A DNA stretch of 64,000 bases from an uncultured Muribaculaceae bacterium (GTDB taxonomy: Bacteria > Bacteroidota > Bacteroidia > Bacteroidales > Muribaculaceae): contig CAKUJD010000001.1 in the NCBI GenBank assembly GCA_934661195.1, forward strand, positions 186,001 through 250,000. The letters are read 5' to 3'. The notes under the pieces are model-generated. The model searched no databases, was not told the origin of the DNA, and saw only the letters and a program-made list of their open reading frames with translations. The position numbers and the translations under genes were made by a program. Within the stretch, counting starts at the first letter, position 1. Each line of letters opens with the position of its first letter. Below, piece by piece: positions 45,371 through 52,234 of this stretch.

Positions 45371-47194
45371 TCACGCATCCACCCAGTCGCCATTGGCCTT
45401 AATCAGGGCCACAAGGCGCGGAATTGCCTCAGCCTCGGGAATGTTCTTCTCGATGCATTGCTTGCCCTTGTATAGGCTTATGCGGCCCGCCGCGGCGCCC
45501 ACATAGCCATAGTCGGCGTCGGCCATCTCGCCGGGGCCGTTCACCACGCAGCCCATCACGCCTATTTTCAGGTGGGTGAGGTGCGACGTGGCTGCTTTCA
45601 CTTTGGCCACGGTGGTCATCAGGTCAAACATGGTGCGGCCGCAACTGGGGCACGAAATGAATTCCGTCTTGCTCATGCGCAGGCGCGCGCTTTGCAATAT
45701 GGCAAACTCAATGCCTGCCACCGCATCGGGGTTGGCATAGTTGGGAGCCTCAAGCCAGATGCCGTCGGCAAACCCGTTGAGCAGCGCCGATCCAAAGTCG
45801 GCACCGGCCTTCACCTGCAGCCACTCGGTGTCGGTGTCGGCATATGAGGCGCGCATAACGGCGGGACAGTCGATGCCGGCATCGGTCAGCGCGTGCAGCA
45901 TGGCTTGCCAGCTGCCGGGCACATTCACATTGGCGGGGTCAACCACCAGAGCCACATCGGTGCGGCCCTTAAGCCAGCCGAGCTTCTCCACAGGCGTGTC
46001 GGCCTTCACGGCCAGCCACTTCAGCGGGGCAGTGCACGATGCGTCCCAATTGTCGAGAGTGAACAGCGGATAGGTGCCCTCGGCGCCACTGTAGACCTCG
46101 GCAGGCACAATGTAGCGGTGCTGGCCGCCATCACCGTGTCCGTCGGAGCTAAAGTAGAAGTCGGGCTTTGCCGCCTGCTCCACATCGGCAGGCGCACAGC
46201 TGGCCACCACCACCGGCTGCTTGCGGCCGCCCACCAGGCCGCCTGCCACCGCTGTGGCGCGGCGGGTGGGGCAAATGGGGTCGTAGCCACGGCTAAACTT
46301 TCCGGCAATGGGTGCGTGTCTTTCGCGCGAGGTGATGTAGTCCACCAGTTTGCGCGCCACTGGCACTTCGGCCTCGGGGGCCTCGCTCAGCGACACGCGA
46401 ATGGTGTCGCCAAGGCCCTCGCTCATCAGCGCTCCTATGCCCACGGCCGACTTCACGCGGCCGTCGTCGCCAAATCCGGCCTCGGTCACGCCAAGGTGCA
46501 GCGGGAAGTGCATGTCCTCGGCGTCCATTGCGTCCACCAGGCGGCGCACGGCCTCAACCATCACCACCACGTTCGACGCCTTCATCGAAATCACCACATT
46601 CATGAAGTGCTGCTCCACAAACACGCGCAGAAACTCCATCACGCTCTCCACCATGCCCGCCGCCGTGTTGCCATAGCGGCTCATGATGCGGTCGCTCAGC
46701 GAGCCGTGGTTCACACCCAGGCGCACGGCGGTGCCGTGCTGGCGGCAAATCTCGATGAACGGTACCAGTGCGTCGTGTATGCGCTGCAACTCTTGGGCAT
46801 ACTCCTCGTCGGTGTAGGTCAGACTCTTGAACTGTCGGGCGGGGTCAACAAAGTTGCCCGGGTTGATGCGCACCTTGTCGGTCACCTGAGCAGCGGCAAA
46901 TGCGGCGCGCGGATTAAAGTGAATGTCGGCCACCAGCGGCACCGTGCATCCCTCGCTGCGCAGCAGGCTGCGGATGCGGCCTATGGCCTCGGCCTCGCGC
47001 ACGCCCTGTGCCGTGAGCCTCACATATTCGGCACCGGCCTTGGCCAGACTCAGGCATTGCTCGGTGCTGGCCTTCACATCATCGGTCGAGGTGTTGGTCA
47101 TCGACTGCACCCTTATGGGGTAGTCGCTGCCCATGGGCGTGCCGCCCACATTCACGCTCACCGTGTGGCGGCGCTTGTAGTTGAACGTTGACAT
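45371..47194 (-). CDS. ispG: 4-hydroxy-3-methylbut-2-enyl diphosphate synthase IspG (long form)
   Basis: A 607-residue enzyme of the MEP isoprenoid pathway that converts MEcPP to HMBPP using a [4Fe-4S] cluster. The N-terminal TIM barrel begins VNVGGTPMGSDYPIRVQSM (15-33). A large insert of about 230 residues (about 265-490) marks the long form found in Bacteroidetes, chlamydiae and plants. Cluster ligands are in ISCPSCGRT (two Cys near 513-516) and GVMGCVVNGPGEM (Cys near 548). It is second in an operon with purE, 16 bases apart. A weak stem followed by T lies at about 45330-45350. Confidence 0.95.
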   Translation of the reverse strand: MSTFNYKRRHTVSVNVGGTPMGSDYPIRVQSMTNTSTDDVKASTEQCLSLAKAGAEYVRLTAQGVREAEAIGRIRSLLRSEGCTVPLVADIHFNPRAAFAAAQVTDKVRINPGNFVDPARQFKSLTYTDEEYAQELQRIHDALVPFIEICRQHGTAVRLGVNHGSLSDRIMSRYGNTAAGMVESVMEFLRVFVEQHFMNVVISMKASNVVVMVEAVRRLVDAMDAEDMHFPLHLGVTEAGFGDDGRVKSAVGIGALMSEGLGDTIRVSLSEAPEAEVPVARKLVDYITSRERHAPIAGKFSRGYDPICPTRRATAVAGGLVGGRKQPVVVASCAPADVEQAAKPDFYFSSDGHGDGGQHRYIVPAEVYSGAEGTYPLFTLDNWDASCTAPLKWLAVKADTPVEKLGWLKGRTDVALVVDPANVNVPGSWQAMLHALTDAGIDCPAVMRASYADTDTEWLQVKAGADFGSALLNGFADGIWLEAPNYANPDAVAGIEFAILQSARLRMSKTEFISCPSCGRTMFDLMTTVAKVKAATSHLTHLKIGVMGCVVNGPGEMADADYGYVGAAAGRISLYKGKQCIEKNIPEAEAIPRLVALIKANGDWVDA

Positions 47195-47210
47195 AGTGCA
47201 GCTCTGTTTT

Positions 47211-47717
47211 TTAGTTGGTCTTAAACTTGTAGTGCACCTCCTTGAGGTCGGCGTTGGCCTTCACAATTTTCTGCGCGAGGCAGGCCTTGTAGGCTGCAAA
47301 TTTCTGAGCTATGCCGTCGTCGGTGAGTGCCAGCATCTCTGTGGCAAGAATGGCCGCGTTCTGGGCCGCGTTGAGGCCTACAGTGGCCACGGGGATGCCC
47401 GGAGGCATTTGTATGATGGCAAGCATGGCGTCGAGGCCCTCGAAAGTGGCCTTGATGGGTATGCCAATCACGGGCAGAGTGGTCATTGCCGCAATCACGC
47501 CTGGCAGGTGCGCCGCCATGCCTGCGGCAGCGATAATCACCTTAATGCCGCGACCCTTGGCTCCGCGCGCAAATTCTTCCACCTGGTCGGGGGTGCGGTG
47601 TGCCGAGAGGGCGTTCATTTCAAACGGGATTTCCATTTCATCAAGAAATTTTGCGGCCTTTTCCACCACGGGCAGGTCGCTGGTGCTGCCCATAATAATG
47701 CTTACTAACGGTTTCAT
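47211..47717 (-). CDS. purE: N5-CAIR mutase PurE
   Basis: A 168-residue class I PurE that converts N5-carboxyaminoimidazole ribonucleotide to CAIR in purine synthesis. The signature IIMGSTSDLPVVEKAAKFL (7-25) and SAHRTPDQVEEF with the catalytic His (His41 region) are present, followed by AAAGMAAHLPGVIAAMTTLPVIGIP in two parts. Length is standard. First gene of the purE-ispG operon with an exact promoter at 47791-47822. The pairing with ispG has no direct biochemical link. Confidence 0.96.
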   Translation of the reverse strand: MKPLVSIIMGSTSDLPVVEKAAKFLDEMEIPFEMNALSAHRTPDQVEEFARGAKGRGIKVIIAAAGMAAHLPGVIAAMTTLPVIGIPIKATFEGLDAMLAIIQMPPGIPVATVGLNAAQNAAILATEMLALTDDGIAQKFAAYKACLAQKIVKANADLKEVHYKFKTN

Positions 47718-47790
47718 TTTGCTGTAGTGTGAATTTTTGTGAATTGTTATGTCAGTGCGGTGCAGCTGCTTGCGCGTCCGCGCCGCACTG

Positions 47791-47822
47791 CAAAATTACA
47801 CCAAAATCCCCGCCCGCACAAA
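47791..47822 (-). promoter_or_regulatory. Promoter of the purE-ispG operon
   Basis: Minus strand: TTTG (47819-47822), 20 bases, TAATTTTG (47791-47798), 74 bases before the purE ATG. Exact consensus. Confidence 0.86.
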
Positions 47823-47857
47823 CTTATAAGATTCATTGAACGCTGTGAAAAACGTGC

Positions 47858-48337
47858 TTAGGCTGCGCATGATTTCACCATTAGGCCGATAATTAGCCAC
47901 AATATGCCCACCACAATGTAGGCTTTTGACTTGTTCCACGCTCCATGTGCGGCTATTTGTGAGTTGCGTTTCAGCTCTTCAAAGAATTTGTCGACAAGGG
48001 CTTGGGCGTAGGCGCGCGCATCGGCCAAGTCATTGTCAAGCTGCTCGTCACCAGTGTTGTAGTTGTGGTAATAATTGCTGCTGTGTGTCCCGCCCACAGC
48101 ATTACCATTGCTCATCTCTGCTTTGAAATGCCTGTAGGCTGCATCATACCGCTTCCGCTTCCCAGGGTCTTTGAGAATGGCGTAGGCTTCGTTGATGTCG
48201 CGCATTCTGTCGGTGACGTCCTCATGAGGGTGCTTGTCGGGGTGCCACAACAATGCTTGTTTCCTGTAAGCCTTCTTGATTTCATCCGCAGAAGCCTTGG
48301 ACGTAGTCTCAAGAATTTTATAATAGTCGATAAACAC
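47858..48337 (-). CDS. Membrane-anchored DnaJ-domain protein
   Basis: A 159-residue protein. The J domain covers residues 1-70 with the HPD motif (LLWHPDKHP, near 29-37), which stimulates DnaK-type ATPases. A polar linker rich in Asn and Tyr follows, and a single hydrophobic helix (YIVVGILWLIIGLMV, near 139-153) ends the protein, so the J domain likely faces the cytoplasm. It starts at GTG, whose G is shared with the TAG stop of the upstream small gene. Both genes are AT-rich relative to the surroundings. The partner DnaK is not in the window. Confidence 0.82.
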   Translation of the reverse strand: MFIDYYKILETTSKASADEIKKAYRKQALLWHPDKHPHEDVTDRMRDINEAYAILKDPGKRKRYDAAYRHFKAEMSNGNAVGGTHSSNYYHNYNTGDEQLDNDLADARAYAQALVDKFFEELKRNSQIAAHGAWNKSKAYIVVGILWLIIGLMVKSCAA

Positions 48338-48564
48338 TATTTTTGAAGTATAGAGTTGTTGTCGTCCTTTTTGTTGTTGTCATCTTTTTTGTCTTTCTTC
48401 CAGATTGCAGTAAGTGCTCCAATGAAGACCATCATCAGAATTATGGCAGGAAATCCGGGTGTCGATCTGCCTGCGGCTTCATTGACTGCGGTAAGCAGGC
48501 CGTTAAGCAGCATCCATACAATTACTATAACAATTGTGACAATGATTTTTGCTGACTTTTCCAT
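48337..48564 (-). CDS. Small membrane protein upstream of the DnaJ-domain gene
   Basis: A 75-residue protein with two hydrophobic helices (about 7-28 and 38-55) and a charged tail with a repeated KKDDNN pattern (about 56-71). I do not recognise the family. Its stop overlaps the GTG start of the DnaJ-domain gene by one base, so the two are translationally linked and may act together at the membrane. A -7-like TACATTTG on the minus strand (48617-48624) lies 53 bases upstream. Confidence 0.65.
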   Translation of the reverse strand: MEKSAKIIVTIVIVIVWMLLNGLLTAVNEAAGRSTPGFPAIILMMVFIGALTAIWKKDKKDDNNKKDDNNSILQK

Positions 48565-48616
48565 CTTGTTCCATTAATTAAATTGTGAATAAATTGAGCG
48601 ATTGGGTTTGTTGCGG

Positions 48617-48624
48617 CAAATGTA
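48617..48624 (-). promoter_or_regulatory. Possible -7 element for the small membrane protein-DnaJ pair
   Basis: The minus strand reads TACATTTG, matching TAnnTTTG. No good -33 match. Confidence 0.45.
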
Positions 48625-48763
48625 CTGGTGGGCATGACTCGGAATGTGATACATGTTGCGGAAAAATGCGGCTTTGTGCGAAAAAAAGGCTGGCAGGGTA
48701 GGGCCGCTGGAAATGTGCGGGCGTGGAAAGTGGCTAAAGCGCGGTGGTTTAGATAAAATAGTG

Positions 48764-48771
48764 TAACTTTG
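48764..48771 (+). promoter_or_regulatory. -7 element for the glycosyltransferase gene at 48829
   Basis: TAACTTTG, exact, 57 bases before the ATG. The -33 region is only T-rich. Confidence 0.5.
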
Positions 48772-48828
48772 CATGGTGCATTCTGCGGATGCTATGACAG
48801 CAGCCGCCAAACTCTACTTTATTACTGA

Positions 48829-49593
48829 ATGGAGCAACAACCGTTTTTTTCAATAATCACAGTCACCTATAATGTGGTGCCCGTAATAGGCCCCACGGTG
48901 CGCAGCATCAGGGAGCAGTCGTTCACCGACTTCGAGTGGCTGGTGCAGGACGGTGCGTCGGCCGACGGCACGCCAGCCCTTGCGCGCGATGCCGGCATTG
49001 TCCGCACCCGCGTGTGGAGTGAGCCCGACGGCGGCCTGTATGACGCTATGAACAAGGCCGTGGCCAAGGCGCGAGGCCGCTATGTGGTGTTTCTCAACGC
49101 GGGCGACTGCTTTGCCGGCCCCGATGCGCTGCAGCGCATGCACGACTGCGCTGAGGGGCTTGACCCAGGTGTGATTTATGGCCAGACGCAGTTGGTCGAC
49201 GCTGAGGGCCGCGTGGTGGGCATGCGCCACCTCACGGCGCCGCACCGCCTCACGTGGCGCAGCTTCAGCCGCGGCATGCTGGTGTGCCACCAGGCATTTG
49301 CCGCAAGGCGCGACCTCATTGAGCCCTACAATCTGGCCTACCGCTTCAGCGCCGACTACGACTGGTGCATAAGGGTGCTTAAAAAGTCGCGGGCCAACGC
49401 CTATGCGGGCGACGCGCCCATCATAAGCTTCCTTAGCGACGGCGGCCTCACCGACCGCAACCACAAGGCCTCGCTGCGCGAGCGCTACCGCATAATGTGC
49501 CACTACTATGGCACTCTGCCCACCATAGCGCGCCACATCTCGTTTGTGCCGCGATATGTGCTGGCCAAACTCAAGCGCAAGCTGCGCGGCTGA
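48829..49593 (+). CDS. Family 2 glycosyltransferase
   Basis: A 254-residue GT-A enzyme of the short WcaA-like kind: FSIITVTYNVVPVIGPTVRS (7-26), FEWLVQDGASADGT (about 36-49) and VFLNAGDCFAGPDAL (near 86-100), where the NAGD segment takes the DXD place. The EPDGGLYDAMNKAVAKARG segment marks the colanic-acid-type subgroup. Likely decorates a polysaccharide or lipopolysaccharide. It is 60 bases upstream of miaB and may be co-transcribed with it, but no functional link is expected. Confidence 0.87.
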   Translation: MEQQPFFSIITVTYNVVPVIGPTVRSIREQSFTDFEWLVQDGASADGTPALARDAGIVRTRVWSEPDGGLYDAMNKAVAKARGRYVVFLNAGDCFAGPDALQRMHDCAEGLDPGVIYGQTQLVDAEGRVVGMRHLTAPHRLTWRSFSRGMLVCHQAFAARRDLIEPYNLAYRFSADYDWCIRVLKKSRANAYAGDAPIISFLSDGGLTDRNHKASLRERYRIMCHYYGTLPTIARHISFVPRYVLAKLKRKLRG

Positions 49594-49653
49594 GCGGTGA
49601 TGCGCAGCAGCGATTTATAGAACACACAATAAGGATATATAACTCGACAACAC

Positions 49654-51024
49654 ATGGATTTGAACCTATCATACAAGCCCCAGGGCGAATTTTCGAAAAA
49701 ACTGTTTCTTGAGACGTATGGCTGCCAGATGAACGTGGCCGACAGCGAGGTGGTGGCCTCGGTGATGAAGATGGCCGGCTATGGCACCACCGACAGCCTC
49801 GACGACGCCGACGCCATATTCATCAACACATGCTCGGTGCGCGACAATGCCGAGCAAAAAATATTCTCGCGGCTCAACCAGCTCAACGCGCTGCGCCACC
49901 ACCGCCAGCGTCGCCTGATTATAGGCGTGATTGGCTGCATGGCCGAGCGCATGAAGGATGTGCTCATCAAGGAGCACGATGTGGATGTGGTAGCCGGCCC
50001 CGACAGCTATCTCGACCTGCCCAACCTGATAGGCACCGCAGAGGCCGGCGAGAAGGCCATCGACACGCAGCTGTCGACCACCGAGACCTACCGCGACGTG
50101 ATTCCCACACGCCTTGGCGGCAACAAGGTGGGCGGCTTCATAAGCATTATGCGCGGCTGCAACAACTTTTGCACCTACTGCATTGTGCCCTACACACGCG
50201 GCCGTGAGCGCAGCCGCGAGCCGCAGAGCATCCTCAACGAGCTGGCCGACCTGCAGGGCCGCGGCTACAAGGAGGTGACGCTGCTGGGCCAGAACGTGAA
50301 CTCATATTGCTATAAGCCAGCCGACGGCGGCACCGCGGTTGGCTTTGCCTCGCTGCTTGCCATGGTGGCCGAGGCCGCTCCGCAAATGCGCGTGCGCTTC
50401 ACCACCAGCAACCCCGAGGACCTTACCGACGACATAATCGATGCAATGGCCTCGCATGCCAACATTTGCAATCACATTCACCTGCCAGTGCAGAGTGGCA
50501 GCAATAAGGTGCTGAAGCTGATGAACCGCAAATACACCCGCGAGTGGTATCTCGACCGCATCAAGGCCATCAAGCAGCGCATTCCCGACTGCGGCATCTC
50601 CACCGACATGTTCACGGGATTTCACGACGAGGACGAGGACGACTTCCAGCAGACGTTGAGCCTGATGCGCGAGGTGGGCTTCGACTCGGCATTCATGTTC
50701 AAGTATTCGGAGCGCCCCGGCACGTTTGCCAGCAAGCATCTGCCCGACAATGTGCCCGAGGATGTGAAAATCGCCCGCCTGAACCGCATGATCGACCTGC
50801 AAAACCAACTGTCGCGCCACAGCAACCGCAAGGATGTGGGCAAAACGTTTGAAGTGCTGGTGGAGGGCTACAGCAAGCGCTCGAAGGCCGACATGTTTGG
50901 CCGCACGCCGCAAAACAAGGTGGTGGTGTTTGCCGCCGGCGACACCAAGGTGGGCGACCGCGTGATGTGCAAAATCGACGACTCCACTTCGGCCACTCTG
51001 CTCGGCCACCGCGTCGACCTGTAA
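49654..51024 (+). CDS. miaB: tRNA ms2i6A37 methylthiotransferase MiaB
   Basis: A 456-residue radical-SAM enzyme that adds a methylthio group to i6A37 in UNN-decoding tRNAs. UPF0004 cysteines are C24 (ETYGCQMN), C60 (FINTCSVR) and C95 (GVIGCMAE); the radical-SAM cluster is CNNFCTYC (C169, C173, C176). The C-terminal TRAM domain ends with TSATLLGHRVDL. TYGCQMNVADSE is diagnostic of MiaB, in contrast to MtaB at 7573. A 15-base gap leads into the MFS gene. Confidence 0.96.
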   Translation: MDLNLSYKPQGEFSKKLFLETYGCQMNVADSEVVASVMKMAGYGTTDSLDDADAIFINTCSVRDNAEQKIFSRLNQLNALRHHRQRRLIIGVIGCMAERMKDVLIKEHDVDVVAGPDSYLDLPNLIGTAEAGEKAIDTQLSTTETYRDVIPTRLGGNKVGGFISIMRGCNNFCTYCIVPYTRGRERSREPQSILNELADLQGRGYKEVTLLGQNVNSYCYKPADGGTAVGFASLLAMVAEAAPQMRVRFTTSNPEDLTDDIIDAMASHANICNHIHLPVQSGSNKVLKLMNRKYTREWYLDRIKAIKQRIPDCGISTDMFTGFHDEDEDDFQQTLSLMREVGFDSAFMFKYSERPGTFASKHLPDNVPEDVKIARLNRMIDLQNQLSRHSNRKDVGKTFEVLVEGYSKRSKADMFGRTPQNKVVVFAAGDTKVGDRVMCKIDDSTSATLLGHRVDL

Positions 51025-51039
51025 AAGCTGTGGACACCG

Positions 51040-52227
51040 ATGGGCAATGATTCCGAACGGCTGTGGAACAGCAACTTTGTGAAGGCCAATGTGGCCAACT
51101 TCATGCTGTTTTTCGCCTTCTATCTGCTGATGCCGCTGATGCCGCTCTACATGAGCGACGTGTTTCACTCCACGAAAGACGTGATAGGCATGGTGCTGTC
51201 GGGCTACACCGTGGCGGCCTTGGCCGCGCGCCCCGTGAGCGGCTTTCTTGTCGACAGCTATCCGCGCAAGCGTGTGCTGCTCGTTTGCTATTTCGCATTT
51301 TTTATATTTTTTGCCGGCTATCTTGCCGCCGGCACGCTGCTGCTGTTTGCGCTGGTGCGCACGCTGCACGGGGCCCCGTTTGGCGCGCTCACCGTGGCCA
51401 ACAGCACCGTGGCCATCGACGTGCTGCCCGCAAGCCGCCGCAGTGAGGGCATTGGCTACTATGGCCTTAGCAACAATCTGGCTATGGCCACAGGCCCATC
51501 GGTGGCCATTTGGCTCTACAATGGTGTGCACGACTTTAGCGTGCTCTTTTGGCTGTCGCTGATAGTGGCCGGAGCAGGTCTGCTGGTCGACAGCACCATC
51601 CGCATGCCATCCAGTCATGATAAGCCTTCTGTGCGGCGGCCAATGGGGCTCAGCCGCTTTTTTCTCACCTCTGGCACGCGCCTGTTTTTCACAATGATAG
51701 CCTTCGGCTATGCCTACGGCGTGCTCAGCACCTATTTGGCCATCTATGGCAAGGAGCGCTTGGGCATCACCAGCGGCACGGGCACATTTTTCATGCTGCT
51801 GGCAGTGGGGCTCATGGTGTCGCGCTTCGAAGGGGCCCGCACTCTGCGCAAGGGGCGCATCACTTTCAACGCCTCGGTGGGCATGCTGGTGTCGGTGGTG
51901 GGCTACACGCTGTTTGTCGCCGCAGGCAATCTTTGGGGCTACTATGGCGCGGCGCTGCTCATAGGCCTTGGCAACGGCCACTTGTGGCCTGCCTACCTCA
52001 ACATGTTCATCAATCTGGCCACGCGCGAGCAGCGCGGCACGGCCAATTCCACCCTGCTTGTGTCGTGGGACGTGGGCATAGGACTGGGGGTGCTGATGGG
52101 CGGCGTCATGGCCGAGCATTTCGGCTATGGCGGTGCCTTCTGGAGCGCGGTGGCCGTCAACCTGGCGGGCATAGCGGGCTACTTTGCCTCGGCGCGCCGC
52201 CACTATCTGGCCCACCGCCTGCAATAG
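51040..52227 (+). CDS. MFS transporter
   Basis: A 395-residue protein with 12 hydrophobic segments. The motif A-like loop between helices 2 and 3 is RPVSGFLVDSYPRKRVLL (about 64-81), and GIGYYGLSNNLAMATGPSVA (helix 5 region) is common to sugar-efflux-like MFS proteins of Bacteroidetes. Substrate unknown. It follows miaB by 15 bases and ends 8 bases from the convergent sensor gene, leaving no room for a separate terminator. Confidence 0.88.
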   Translation: MGNDSERLWNSNFVKANVANFMLFFAFYLLMPLMPLYMSDVFHSTKDVIGMVLSGYTVAALAARPVSGFLVDSYPRKRVLLVCYFAFFIFFAGYLAAGTLLLFALVRTLHGAPFGALTVANSTVAIDVLPASRRSEGIGYYGLSNNLAMATGPSVAIWLYNGVHDFSVLFWLSLIVAGAGLLVDSTIRMPSSHDKPSVRRPMGLSRFFLTSGTRLFFTMIAFGYAYGVLSTYLAIYGKERLGITSGTGTFFMLLAVGLMVSRFEGARTLRKGRITFNASVGMLVSVVGYTLFVAAGNLWGYYGAALLIGLGNGHLWPAYLNMFINLATREQRGTANSTLLVSWDVGIGLGVLMGGVMAEHFGYGGAFWSAVAVNLAGIAGYFASARRHYLAHRLQ

Positions 52228-52234
52228 CGCAACC

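Noticed and set aside
45893..47191. A 432-codon plus-strand frame opposite ispG
   Set aside because: Pure antisense shadow of a conserved enzyme; no recognisable motif and strongly biased His/Ala content.
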